From Pelodera strongyloides (taxonomy: Eukaryota > Nematoda > Chromadorea > Rhabditida > Rhabditidae): a stretch of 64,000 nt of DNA. Location of the stretch: positions 62,001 to 126,000 of the forward strand of contig JAANDG010000174.1 of assembly GCA_036852015.1 (NCBI GenBank), read 5' to 3'. The position numbers were made by a program, and so were the translations under genes. The first letter of the stretch is position 1; every line of letters starts with the position of its first letter. This document shows, piece by piece, positions 47,701 through 61,291 of the stretch. The notes under the pieces were generated by a model. The model worked only from the letters and a program-made list of their open reading frames with translations. It ran no database searches and had not been told where the DNA came from.

Positions 47701-50700
47701 CCACCTCCTCCCTATCCGGGAACGGGCTTCCCATCGGCCCCCATTCCACAGTACTCGTCCATTGTGGAACATGACCGCCCTCCAATGTTTCCTATGTCAC
47801 TTCCGCCTCCAACTCCGAGCACCGCTGATTCGATGAGTAAGTTATTCCATTGATATTATATTATGTTATTTAAATAGATGAGTATGAAAACAGGCAAACC
47901 GTCCTACTTAGAGCTTAAGCGTAGTGACACTGGGAGAGCTTAAGATTATTTTTGTTTGCTCTACAGTACATTGCACTGTCTTGTTATATATTTCTTACCA
48001 TCAGTTGTAACCTTTCTAGCTTCATCGACTCATATGCAAGAAAAAACCGCGGTTCGGGAGCGAAGTCGAAGGTCGAGGGAACGGACTCCGTCTCCATTGG
48101 ATAGAAGGAGGTATGTGAAATCTCAATTTCTAATTTCTGATGATGAGATGGTTAGACAGTTAGACTCTTTTCATAGTCTTCATACAGGGCTCTTACAGGC
48201 AGTTTGGAGTTGATCAGTTGATGTTGATGGTTATTTATTCCTTGAGGCAACAATGAGTTATTACAGAGAAGGAACGTCCTCTCGAGCCCATTCACGTTCC
48301 GAGCGAAAGCGTAAGAAGAAAAGGAAACGTTCGTCACACTCAACCGAAAGTGAGGGTTCCTCTTCTGAAGACAGTAGTGGGTCAGTGCGCACGGAGGTCG
48401 AAAGGGAGAAGTATAGGTGGGTGGAATTATATACTTTTGGGTGATTATCCCATTATCCCAGGGGTACATGTTGGTGCGTAAAAACACACCGAACCACCCG
48501 GATTGTTTTTGAGCACCTCCGGAAGCAATTCCAAATTTATATATTTGGGAGAAACATGCTGTTTTATGAAAGCGGTCTATCACGAAGCTAAAGAAACCAC
48601 ATCCAATCACCTCCAACTACGCACGGGATTTATACCCTGCATTATCCTTAGGATGTGGCTGATTGATTGGGGTGTGCTCTTGTGTTTCAGCTGCGTATCC
48701 TTGCTTCACCGTGGCATAGGAATAACTCGGCACATAAAACTTTGTTGTTGCATCCCCCCAGGAACATTGGAACATTTTTTCGAGGTCACTGTTCCAGTTA
48801 CAAGCTGTGTGGCAGACCACCAACATTTACGCACGGAATTTCCTCTGAACTGTGTTTCTTTTGTGCGTGCTCAAGTGTTCAGTACGGTATGATTTAGGTA
48901 TTCGTATCGTAAAAAGAGATCAAGACATGTGGTTGAAGTGGAGAAAGTGAGGAGTATCACCAAGAAAACGAGGAAGACGTGAGTTTTATCTTTTACATCC
49001 TCATTTGCAATCTGTTTACCAATCAGTGTGTAAGATCGTGATCTTGCTGCGCCTGCCAGCTATGGATGGGACTCAGACCATCTGGGAGAAGTGTAGTACA
49101 AATAAAAACCTATTTTCTAATTGTGCGGTATAAAAATGAAGTCTTTCAACAGCGTGCACCTTTATTCAAGGGTGGTGCAATAGACAAATACACGTAAAGT
49201 TTTTGTTTATGACATGTTTCACAGAGGTCCTGAGCAGTAGGCCACAACAATATTTCGTGATTTGTAGATATAAACGATCGGAGAAGCGACGAGTCGAGCC
49301 CGTGGTGCCCGGAGCAGAAGCCATAAGTGATGATGATGATGATGGTGAGAGCAGTGCAGACAGTGCGAGTACTGGAGAGAGAATGATGAGACAGATTGAG
49401 AAACTGGGCGAGCAGAAGGAGAGATCGGGCAAACATAGGGATCGAGAGAAGGAGAAGTCGCGAAGTCACAAGAAGGACAAGAAGAGAGATAAGAGGTATG
49501 TTTTTTCTATTTTCGTCTTTCTCTCATCATGCGCGTGGTGTTTTTATTGGGATTGGAAACTGGCTTCTCGCCTACTCCATTGACTCCATAGCCTAAGCGC
49601 GCCGGCGAACTCACCAACTCACCTGCGAACCACGCATATATTTTGAGGTGGTACGAGAAATTTACCAGAAACATATCATAAATATTCAACATTTCACGAA
49701 CTACCTCCGGACTCACCATCGAGGTTTATGCCCAGTCTAATCTTTGCCTTTTAAGCGAAACTGGAGGACATCGTTGGAGCACGAGTAGCAGTGATAGTGG
49801 AGATGGATCACCGGCATGGTGGGTTTCGTGCTACTTGCATTTTATGTTCTATTTCTTTTTTATTAATCAGTTACCCGCTTTTGCAATGAGCCGCTGGTTG
49901 GCTCAAATATATTGGAACTTTTTCTTGTAGTAGTGGAGAGAGGTGAGAGGTGGTTGGGTTGTTCACCGGGCTGGTTTCTGTTATAGTTATATAGGTCTAT
50001 GCCGGTAAAACAGCTTCTTTCTAATTGTAAGGCTAGCAGGCTTAACAGCCACTACAGTAACTATCCGTCCCGTCTCACTAGGGTTGTTGTCATTGTTAAG
50101 GTGCTCGATTTTAGGGAGAAGTCCAAGAAGAAAACTAAGCGGTACGGAGGCAAACGATCGGTAAGCGATGATTTTGTTCGGCATTTTTTACATACATTCT
50201 GGATTCTGCGCTGCTAGTAGTTTTAGTTATCATATTGTCGAGTTCACCTTTTGTCATTTGTGTTTGTGGTAGAATTCCTGCATGATAAGTTCTAATTGCG
50301 GTTGAAATCAGGATAATTACTAATTACTGTTGAATTCAGGAGTCGCTTTCCGGCGTCGGAGCCCGGACTCCACCGTGTCCGCCTCCTGGTTCGCATCCGC
50401 AACTCCTCATGTCACCACCTGTGCCGTCTTCTGGCTTCGTGGCTCCTACAGGGAAGAGTAACACATCTCCGTCGAAGGTCCCATTGCCTCCCCAGATGTC
50501 CTCCCTTCTACATACTCCCTTCTCGTCGTCCCCTCACCAGACGCCCACTCCGCCCCAACCGCCCACGTCGACACCACTGCCCCTGCCCAATCTGTCGGTG
50601 CCTCCCCCGCCCTGTATGCCTGCAAGAGGTATGCTGTTCTACTTTACGTCTTACGTCTATTGTTCATATGGTTTTTCATGAACTTTGATGCTCAAGGTCA

Positions 50701-53700
50701 AGGTTTACCAGCATTTGGAGGGGGTGCGCTTTTGAGTGTCTACAGCGTTTCAAATTATTAAATTTAGTGCCTCCGGGAACCCCTGCGTATATGTCCCATT
50801 CTCATGGAAGCAACTCGTCGATGGGTATAAATATGTCTCCGCTGCCTATCAACACTGCAGTGCCACCACCTATGTTCCATCAGCCCGTGCCGAAGGTGAG
50901 CTTTGTCTTTACGAATCTCTCTCTAGGTTCAGTATTTGTTTTGGTTCAGTATATTTTTACGATAATGTATGGAAATCTTTATAATGATAGTGAACAAACA
51001 CGCAACTCATAGTAAAACAAAAAAGGGAAAGGGCATACAGGCTGGTGGCCGGTCGCCAACAACTAGTTGCTACCTGCGTAAACTTACATGTTGTCTTAGT
51101 GTTTAGTGTGTAGAATATTCATTTGGAAGTGGAAGACCATCAAATATTATTATCATATGAAGCTTTAGATTATTATCAGACTTTAGATTTTAGGCAGTAC
51201 ACGATATTCTAGGTGTATTTTCAGGTGCAACTTCGCATGCTCGACGACCTGCCCCCTCGCCCGCCTGTGCCGCCGTCTCCGTCTTGTTCATTCACGGTCC
51301 TGCCACCTAGTCAGCCGTCAATGTCGAGTGCAAGTAAGGAGAGCCTGGACGACCGACTTACTTCACTCTTTGGAATACCCACGAAGAAGACGTCACCATC
51401 ACCAGTTGCTGTGAGAAGGCCGTCCGGATCGGGTCACCACAGACACATGACGAGATGGGATCGACCCAAAGAGTATGGTTTCGCTTCTATGCTACACTGT
51501 ATAGCGTTTTCGTATTCTGTACCATGCGATGAAATGTGTGTCGTGATATAGCTCTGCTATGCTATATATGTGTGTACTGTATGTACTCTTAATTTTGTCT
51601 CTTGTGGTGTGGCACTCCATTGATTTGTCTATTTGCGTCGCTTCAGCAGTCACAGTGTCGAGGATATGGACATGGGAAGCGATGACTCTGAACGAGCCGA
51701 GAAGGAGATTTTTGAAGCGGTCAACAACACGGTTTCCAAGGTGTGTTGCTTTACTCTGTTATTTTATTGTCTGTTGCTGTTCGCGTACGGGACTAACAGC
51801 CACTCAGCATGTGCTCTTATTATTTGAGTGAAACATATCGATACTAGACGCAAAAGCCGATCACTCGGCTAATCGACCCTTATCCAGTTGTGCACGGGAT
51901 GCTTGATTTCGTTTTCCACTGCACAATGTTTCCTTTCATTCAGGAGGCTGCAGCTGCGGATGTGTGTAAAATGACGGAACGAGCGCTTCTTTATGACTTG
52001 AAGACAGTCCTCAACAAGGATGTACTCAAGAGCGTTGATGCGAGTCCATTTTTCCCTTTCGATCATTTTCGATCTAAGACTTTGGTTTGGACTAGACTTA
52101 CTGATTTTTGTCCTTTTTACGATGATAAGAAGTTTTGGTATTTTTTTCTAGTCTATTTTTTTATTTTAAGGCCTAAGTGTACTAGTAAAAGCCGACCTAA
52201 ATTATTTTTTTAGAAGGCGGCATGGCAAATTCTTGACGATATTGTTGCGAAACGGAGACAAGAAATTGAGGAGTCGAATAAAGCAAAGGTAGTTGAATTA
52301 TGTTGTTTCTTTGTTTGTTTCTTCCTCTTCGTCACTCTCATTGTTGGAATGATGAGTATCAGTAGAAGAAATAGTTCAGATATTGCGAGCCGTGAACATG
52401 AGCAGAGCGCAGAGTTGAGCTCAGATCTGAAGAAATAACGTTTCTTTTTTATATTTTTATCAGATAACGCTATGCGTTGTGGGAATAATACATGAATATT
52501 ATACATGCAGAGGGCAGAACCGAGATCAGCTCTGAATTTTGAAGAACAACTGGTTCTTTTGCATTATGTATCATGTTTTTGGATTGGATATTGATCAAGA
52601 TTATTGTATTTCTAGGTTCGTGAGGGACTTCGAGCATCTCGTGATGCTCCCTCTACGTCAGTTACGCCGCAGAAAGATCCTGCACAGCTATTCATGCAGG
52701 TACCCAAGTTATTTTAAGTTTGAAGTAGTATAGTTTTATTGAACTAGTGTGTTTGTTGTTTTCCTTCTCGCTTTACATTTTAGAGAGTGAGAGAGGTCCT
52801 GTGTGTATTTTACTGTTTTTTTTCTTCAGTTCGGTCCCGATTTCTCCATGCCAGCGATAATGCCGAAGATGCCCAGTTTTAAGCGGGTGAGCTGGATGTT
52901 TTTATTTCTCGGTTGTAATTCATAAAGGAATGAAAGAATTACATGAAAATTATTGTACCTTACATGGTTCGTTTATTTTGAACTGATCTTCAAGAATGTG
53001 TTTAGAAAAAGTTGCCCTCGCCTGAAAGGAGATCGCCTTCGCGTAGCAGTGATTCGCCACATGTGCGAAGCGCTAAGGAGGAGCGGGAAAGAAGGTTTGT
53101 TTTACCGATTACCGTTTTGGTTTTTGGCCGGTTTGAATAATAAATGATTTATTACGGGTAGGCATAGAGTCGAACAAAGCTAATACACATGGAGAAAAGC
53201 ATACTGTGTATGTGCGATTCGTACGATTCATACGATATGTGTTTGTTCGGGAATATCGTATGACTGAATGTTTCAGGCCTTCGTCGACAAGTTCTTCATC
53301 GGATTCAGAGGCTCGCGATGATTCCACCACACAAAAGAGCGAATCGGAAGCTGAGACTGATGAAATTGTCCTTAAGCGGAAGAAAATTTCGTAAGAATGA
53401 TTTTATTTAGAATACATTTTGTTTAAAAAAAAACAAAACAAGAAACACCTTGAAAATAGTGAAAGCATGGAATATCATTTATTTATTTAGCTAATGATCT
53501 TTTCTTATGAAACCACAGTACCCAAGGAGGCGAGTTAATGTTCTGAACGAACTCAGCAAATATCCAAGTCAACGCACGTAATTACGGTTTTGGAAGTTTG
53601 TGAAATGTTGTTGTTGTTTCAGAAAACCGTCTTCCTCTCCATCGTTGGCCACCACGTCAATTGCATCTTCGGTGGTATCATCATCAGCCGAGTCGGAGAG

Positions 53701-56700
53701 TGAGAGTGAGGACGACGAGAAGTCTTCTTCCGTTTCACAACTTCAAGACCAAGGTGGGGCATTTTTCCCAGACTTTTGTCTTTCTTTCTTTTGTGGAGCG
53801 AAAACCGTAGTGTGAATTTTTTAGGTTAGAGGGTGGCAGATACGCAATAGCAATGGGGCCTTTTTCGAGTCTGGAGTTCTGGTTCTGAGAGCCTGATAGC
53901 GGGCGGTTGCGGGGGCAGGGTCATGATGTACACCCTCGCCATCGCCACTCACCTGAGATACCACGAACGACCTCCTTTCCCTTTCTGGCGGATCTATATT
54001 TTGTTCGCATTTTAATCCTTTTTTTCAATTTCAGAAGACGAGGATTCCCAGCTCACGGTGGCTTCTTCCCTGTCAGAAAAGTTGGTTTCTATTTTAGTTT
54101 TATGTCTAGGTTAGGAACATCGGAATTAGACTTTTCTGTTTTTGACAATTTGGATATTTGTATTCCAATTTATATGGTGTCATGGCTTGGATATATTGTT
54201 GTAGTTAAACGGTTGCGCCCCTTAATTTTATTTATTGCTCTGTTTTTCGTTTCAGGCTTGTGCCCACTGACTTGCCGAGAAGAAAGCGAGCACGCTCTGA
54301 GGTTGGTCGTTTTTCTATTTTGGTATTTTCTATTGCTAATGCTTTTGCACCCAGGTCCTCTTTTCTCAGTTTTAACTTTGAGCCGTAGTCGAGCTCGGAT
54401 AGAATAGCCAAGAAAATCATATAGTTATGTATCTGCACGTTTGCCTAGCGGGTTTGCACAAAAGAAAATGGAGAAAATGGAAAAGGGGACTTTTGCCTTT
54501 GCCGTTATGGGTTGTGACTGTGACGTTGCTAGCAGACTTGCTTACATGATTAGTAGCCAGTAGCCACTCGAATATCTTTAAGAATCTTATAACTAACATT
54601 CACATTCGCATATTTTTCTCTTATGATCTTTATTTCTAACTTGCATAGTCCATAACTGTAACATACCGTAGTCTGTAGTATTGATGTTTGGACGCGAGAC
54701 GACGGTTCATAGACACCATAATATAGAGAGGGTAGAAATTATAATTTCCAATTCTAATTGATGTGTTCAGTTTATATCGTGGTGGCTGTGCGTGTGTCCT
54801 TCCGTTCCTGTCCCTATGTTTATGCACAGTATTTTGTTTGTCTTTATCACCATAATACTCCCCCAATACTCCCCATTCTCTCACAAACATAAGTATATTC
54901 CGCTTCTTTCTGTTCTCTTCGATGTCTAATGTCTAATATCTTGTGTGTTAGCGTGCTCCTGCTCCCGCTCCTTCCCGGGCTCCTCCCACTGAGGTCCCAG
55001 ATGACGTGGTGCCTAAGGAGGAGGTGGTCAACGCGGAAGAAGTGAAGACTGAGCCAGCCGTCGAGGAGGAAGAGGTGCCCACCTGTTCCCGGGTACGGAG
55101 GGTGGAGATTCGACCCGATTGGGTTGACCCAATGGTCCCGGGTGCTATGAGTGGGCCATACGACCCAGTCCATAGTGACCATTGCTATCCTCTTCGGATT
55201 GGGAAACAGGTGGTGGACCTGACTCGCGTTCCTCGCGGCTGGACTAACTATATCATCGCACCGTTGCCAGCAGCCCAACAATCGAAGAAAACGATAAGGA
55301 GAGTGAATGAGGTACCGTATGTCTATCTCGACTGATTGCATATGCTTGTCCCTGATTGTATCCCACTTATTCATACACAGTCAGTCAGTCAGCGACAAAT
55401 AATAACCCTAACCTGATAAAAATATAACCTGATAAGTAACAGTGACAAATAATGTTTCGCATGTTTATGTGTGCAATATGAATCGTATTGTTAATCTTCA
55501 AAAATTGTTAGATCTGCATGGGTTTTCTTTTGTATGCGAGAGTGGACAATTAGAATGAAACAAAAAGCTTCAGCACAAATCCATGGGAAAAAAAACGTGT
55601 GGCCGTGGTTCGACATGCTATGTTCTATATGTTTATAAGTTTATGCTATATGCTCGCGTTGTGAGCATATAGCATCAACTTGAACATTTGTGGTAGTGAT
55701 TTGCGTATATACAACTTTATGCAGCGTAACCTTATTCCCGTATTAAGCTCGTTAGTTTCCGTTAGAACATGTCCTGCTTGATTTGCACTTTGTTGTGTTT
55801 GTGTCCATTCACCAACACTGCACTCGGTTATTCATGTTTGAATGTGATTAATAACCAACCTAACACCCATATTTGCCACGCTTTGCCTACTTCCCACTCT
55901 GCATTTGAGTTGAACATGTGTGCTGGTTTCGTGATTTTTTTTTGTATTTGTTTATGCTAATTCGGATTCCAGAGTCCTCCGTGTGCCTTGACGTCTGCGC
56001 CGATCGCTCCACTGCAGCCTATCAATGTGAGTACGATAGCTTATTAGAATGTAGAAAGCTTGGATTTTGGATTGGAAACACTTATTAACTACAGTTGATA
56101 CGGTTACACGTTACAGCTGGTTAACTAACTGACTAACTACAGCAGTTGGTGGTAAGTTGTGTTTTGTAGTCGTCGTCTGTTAGTTTTGCGCGAGGCTCGA
56201 CTAATTCAGCTAGTCTCATAGTATCCATTTTATTCTTTCAGAATCGTGTACTGAACAAGAATGCCACTTCAGCGAAGTCGCGAGGAAGTGAAATACAGAA
56301 GGCGAAGCGAATCTCCAAGGAGCTTGCTGGTAACTTTTTATTTTTTCGATACGTTTATGTTTATTTCCCTGTGTCAGGAACCAGAAACGTTTGTAAACAA
56401 GTTATGTCAGCTTGATGACTCAGGTTCTATCAAAACCAACAGTTCGTGACTCGACAATAAAGTAGTTTTGATGCCCAAAATTTTATCGGTCTAACAGTAA
56501 CAGTAGGTAACGAAAAAAAACAATATCTCTTGGGCATCCACTATTCTTTATAGGTCTTTTGCCTGCACCAGTTTCCGTGCGGAAGGTGCCGATTGTTGAG
56601 CCAGTACCCGTTGAGGAAAGGATATTTGAGAGACGATCGCAGGAGCAAGAGAAGCAAATTCTCATGGATATGGTGGGTCGGGTTAGGATTCGGATATGAG

Positions 56701-59700
56701 ATAATGAGCGTTACCTTGCTGTGTTTTAACTTGCAATGTTGCAATGCCCTAAGCCAAGTCTTGTGGACCTTAGCTGCTGGACTGATGGAAGCTGGAAGTA
56801 GAAGGAAACGGACGCACAACATAAACAAAACACGTAGATGTCTTCTTTTAAACATGTTATTTGAAATTGCATTTGAATTAGGTTATTGATACATACGTCG
56901 AGACATACTAAACAATGGATACCTCAAGAGAATTTCATAATATATTTATCTGCTTCTGATGGAAAAGCGTAGCATGATAATATAGTTTGCTATTTCAGTC
57001 CATACTCGACTGGGAGGATCAAGAGTTCCTTCGACAGGCTCTCGCAGTGCTGCAACCGGAGGCTGACTGCGTTGCTGCACAGCAGTGGAACGGTTCGACG
57101 CTCGAGTGGGAAAAGGTGGGTGGGGATTAGATGGGTTGATGATTTGTAATCTGAACTCGGGATAACATGCTGCTTGCATTGTTAGGGTATAGATTTTGGT
57201 CAGTTGAGTATTCATAGGTCATGGTATTTGATATATGTACGTTCACAACCGTTCTTTATTGCTTGCGAGCTGGTAAAGTCGTATGTGTTTAAAGGGACGC
57301 GGTCACCTTTTTGGCCCTTATCTTATGTCTACTTTGTGTTTTTATTATCTTCATAATTTGTAACGCATAGTGTTGGGAAAATGTTTTGCAAGAAATGCAG
57401 CAACAGCGAGTAAAATGATGACGAACAATTTTGTCCTCGAACCAATACGCACCGTAACCCTAGTAATTGGCCGTGCTGATAGTGACTCGACGAACGTTAT
57501 TCCACTAATTAATCGGTCGAATACCTCGCGGGCATTATAACATTTGGTTTTCTATGGCTAACTGTGGACCTTGGATCGGGCGCAACTTTTTTAATCAATA
57601 CGCACCGTAACCAATACGCACCGTAACCCTAGTAATTGTCCAGCATATATGGCCGTGCTGATAATGACTCGACGAACGTTATTCCACTAGTTAATCGGTC
57701 GAATACCTCGCGGGCATTATAACATTTGGTTTTCTATGGCTAACTGTGGACCTTGGATCGGGCGCAACGTTTTTAATCAATGAATTTCTCGCTGAAAACA
57801 GAGTTTTTCGTCGGGTTTTTTTTCAACACTATGTTTTTCATACTGTGCAGTTAATAAAAACACAAAGTATACATAAGGGTCAAAACGGTGACCGCGTCCC
57901 TTTAAAGCGAATATGTAGGCACTCAAAATGAGCAAAAAAAAGCGAAACTAGCGTTTCCATACCAGACGTTAATTTAAATAGGCGACTGAATATGTAAATA
58001 CGAAATTGGAATGCGCTGCATCTTGAATCTTGCTATTTGCCGATTTAAACTGAAATTTATTCAATCAGACCCAAATTTATGCAAGGGTTCCGAATTAGCG
58101 TTTACTATGGAAAAGGCGAGCTTTGTAATTGATTTTCTTTTAAGTGGGTAATTGTAGACAACTTTTGTTAGTGTTTCCTTAAAGGGCAACACGCATTCTA
58201 TTAATACAGCTTAACTTCAAAAAGGGCCTACATATTCCCTTTAAGGACTTTGCTAAGAGGAGTCGGGCCACGCTGATGTCGGATGTCGCGTTGATTGATG
58301 TGCGCCGTTTCCTATATTTGATATTTTCCCTGTTCTATTATTACACTATAATTTCAGATCCACGGTCATGGTAAGCAGTGGCACTATGGACGATATGTAC
58401 CCTTCATTCCAATGGAGAGAGCGCCATCGCCGCCATTACTGGTAATTAATAGTTGTAATTGGGCGTATGGCTTATTATACTCATGAATGAGAATGATATG
58501 TAACGAGCGCATACAGCGTATGCTCTATGTTCTCGGTTCATTGTAGTTTGAAAGTTCCTGTTCTTAAAGGGGAGTGGCAAATGTTGTCTTTCTCTGTGGA
58601 GGTCATCTGTCCCCAAGTCACCATACTCTCTATAGGATCTTCTGCAAAGAGACTCCTTGGAAGTGGGGTTGTCACCTAAACTAGACTTTTGCAATTCCCT
58701 GAGATCTTATGTACTATGTAGTTACTCGTGGAATTTTCTAGGACCGTCCTAGCAAGGTGGGACGAGTGGATCAATTCTATAAGGATCCCGAGTTGGCTGG
58801 AATCAGACCCCACACGACTGGATGTGCGCGGACGGAGGTAATTAGTAGCATGTGTCTGCAATTGCCGTGGAACGCATTTCCTCAAATAATCATTTTTCAT
58901 TCTTTTCTATTGGACGGTAACAAATAATGCGCGACAGTTCACTCTTATTAATACTCTCTGAAACACAATGTTTTATATATGGAAATTTGTGTGATTTTTG
59001 TATATATGGGCAGTGAACCGTATGTATTGTAGGTATGTGGCTATGTTGAGTTGTTGGAAATCGGGTGCTTTGGTTGTGCTCCACATCATTGATATTCCCT
59101 TTTCTTCTAGGGTGTGTATCGCGTATCTCACAAGGAGAAACGGCGACTGATGAGGAGACCAGAGGAACTTGACTTGAAGACGACTATCTCGGAAAGGGCA
59201 CGTTATTGTTTTTAATTAATTGGTCTCATTGGTTTCCATATTTTATTTTGTTTCCATAATATATTTGCCGACGACTCGTTGCACTACATAGAGCGTCGTC
59301 AGGTAAACACGAGTTTTATCAAGTTTTAATGGATAACATAACATAACATTTATTACGAACATAAAATGTCGCACAAGTTTTGTCAAGGAAATACCAAAAT
59401 GGATAATTATGGTGCAACGAGTCGTCGACAGATATAATACGGATGTATATACAAATCATAAAATAAGCATACTTTGCACCTATTATTTATGTTGTATTTT
59501 AGGACGAAACTGTTGTCAGGCATCAGCTGCAAATGTCGAAAGAGCAAAAGGCGATGAACAGGAGATTGCTGACGAGTATGGCCGATACGAACTCGGATCT
59601 CTTCAAGGTCAACCAGCTGAAGGTGAGTTCGATTGAATATCTTTTTATCTCTGAGGTCATATTCAAATTCACCACTACGATTCCCTCGGGGAAACAGCCC

Positions 59701-61291
59701 ATGGGACAGAAAATATCATTCTTATGTGAGAGTGACACATGCAGAGAAAAATACGGGGAATTCTCCTTAGGGAATAGAGTGGTGAATATGGCCTCTGGTC
59801 TAGGAACTAGCATATATTTTTATTACGGTCACCTGCTAGATATTTTTGATATTTATTCTTGTCTGAATCAAATGAAACGTTAACAAAGTAAGGTTGTGTT
59901 ATTTTTATTAGTTTTGAAAACACGTATGTGCTCAGCAATTCGTGATGACATATGTTTATTGTCTAGTTTACTTGTTTATTACAATGTTGCTACTAATATG
60001 TTTGATTTTTAGTACCGTAAGAAGATGATCAAGTTTGCCCGATCTCGAATCCACGGTTGGGGGTTGTACGCCCTGGAACCAATTGCCCCGGACGATATGA
60101 TTGTCGAGTATATAGGACAGAAGGTAGTTGGTTTATTGATTTTATTTATTGAATAGTTGGATCAAGTGAATATACGGATGTTCAAATACTAGAACAGAAT
60201 AAGGTTCACAACATCCCTTCTTTTTGGCGGTTTTTGTAAGGTTATGGGTTATCTTTGCTTTGTTTTGCCAGGACTACTTTTCTAACGAATGAATATTATA
60301 GTTGAACAATTATTATAGGTGCGTCCATCGGTTGCCGATGAAAGGGAGAAAGCGTACGAAAGACGTGGCATCGGAAGCAGTTACCTGTTCAGGATCGATG
60401 AAGACGAGGTGAGAAGCCCTTTAGTATTGAACATTTTTGCTTGAATTATTGACTGGTTAATGAAGTGCGTAAAGACGACATTGCCATTTTGGGTCATTTC
60501 GCCCCTGTTGCCAGAAGGCGCGCTGTACAACTTGCCATATTTAGCTCGATCTTTCTTCGGGTCAAGATGTTCATCTGTGCTAATGTACAGATGAAACTAC
60601 TTTTTGGTTATGTATGAAGACAGCTTATGGACAATTGCCTAGCAGTTATCTACATATTTATAGTATAATATGTACCGGTTTTCTCTTAGGTATAACTAAC
60701 TTTAGTTTTTGTTCTATGTACATGAACAGTTGAAGCCTGTGTTTGCGTTCGTTTTCGAATAGTAATTTGTGATTCTATGTTAGTACTCCACAGATAGCTC
60801 AATAGCTTACTTGCAGGTGATTGACGCGACTAAGATGGGTAACTTTGCACGTTTCATCAACCATTCATGTCAGCCGAACTGCTACGCCAAGATTGTGACC
60901 GTCGATGGAGACAAGAGAATTGTTATATACAGCAAGGTGAGTTATTTTGTCATACTGTAAAATGTTTGTGTTGTAGAATATAGTAGCCAGAATAAAAAAC
61001 CAATTTGTATGTTTATTAACAATCACTGGCGCCTCATTACGAAAGTGATTCCGCAATATTCGTGTACGAGTTAAAAGAATCGGTGCGTAGTATGATTATT
61101 ACTAGTACGCATATGATGGAGGGTGTATCTCGTTTCTTGGTGACACGGTTTTGACACGTTTGACGGTGTGACACGTTTAGTGTTTGATCAACAAGGGTGA
61201 CGAGATCACTTATGACTACAAGTTCCCCATCGAGGACGAGAAGATTGACTGTCTTTGTGGAGCAACGAACTGCAGGGGCACGCTTAACTAA
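43964..61291 (+). CDS. SETD1: SET1/SETD1 histone H3K4 methyltransferase, COMPASS catalytic subunit
   Basis: Adds methyl groups to histone H3 lysine 4 in the nucleus as part of COMPASS. ATG at 43973; 40 exons whose lengths sum to 4,803 bp (3 x 1,601), about 1,600 aa, close to the family's usual size. N-terminal exons 45153-45250 and 45581-45664 form an RRM ([17 protein letters not shown], then [13 protein letters not shown]). The middle is Pro-rich and SR/acidic (47232-54301). N-SET: 56554-57115 ([12 protein letters not shown]) and 58742-58837 (TTGCARTE). SET: 59503-59622 (LFKVNQLK), 60013-60123 ([14 protein letters not shown]), 60319-60408 (GIGSSYLFR), 60817-60936 ([19 protein letters not shown]), 61181-61291 ([11 protein letters not shown]). 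Post-[16 protein letters not shown] ends at the stop. The AG just before 43964 implies a 5'UTR intron. The exon at 59111-59197 needs a GC donor. The exon 46946-47040 start and the 52084 donor are the weakest joins. Confidence 0.93.
44567..44756 (+). repeat. 190-nt almost pure poly-G tract in SET1 intron 2
   Basis: Nearly all G, broken by scattered single T or A and one CA. It lies 16 bp after the donor of the exon 44435-44550. Long frames here (poly-Gly) are artefacts. Confidence 0.97.
45730..45863. repeat. MITE, AGGCC(A/G)TATTCACCA ends (copy 2)
   Basis: Begins GGCCGTATTCACCAACACAC and ends TTGGTGAATACGGCC; a perfect inverted end of at least 16 bp with a GGGAGCCCT/AGGGCTCCC inner pair. In a SET1 intron. 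Confidence 0.9.
45904..46322. repeat. Palindromic MITE, TTAAAGGGTCAGGCCCAT ends
   Basis: Nearly palindromic for its full ~420 bp, from TTAAAGGGTCAGGCCCATTT to the complement ending in CTGACCCTTTAAA. Same family as 2022-2420. In the SET1 intron after exon 45581-45664. Confidence 0.9.
57288..57906. repeat. MITE, TTTAAAGGGACGCGGTCAC ends, with internal ~178-bp duplication
   Basis: Termini TTTAAAGGGACGCGGTCACC and its complement GGTGACCGCGTCCCTTTAAA. Inside, a block of about 150 bp (…CTAACTGTGGACCTTGGATC…) occurs twice, about 178 bp apart. In the SET1 intron before exon 58358-58441. Confidence 0.85.
57901..58244. repeat. MITE, TTTAAAGCGAATATGTAGGC ends, abutting the previous one
   Basis: Begins at the TTTAAA that ends the previous MITE and finishes GGGCCTACATATTCCCTTTAA. 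Clear relative of the copy inside the hAT-like element (29085-29463), sharing TATGTAGGCACTCAAAATGA. Confidence 0.85.
59653..59795. repeat. MITE, AGG(C/T)CATATTCA..CACCA ends (copy 3)
   Basis: Ends GAGGTCATATTC/TTCACCAC and GTGGTGAATATGGCCTC are inverted. Internal ACAGAAAAT and GGGGAATTC words match the 12871-12984 copy. It begins about 30 bp past the donor of SET1 exon 59503-59622. Confidence 0.8.
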
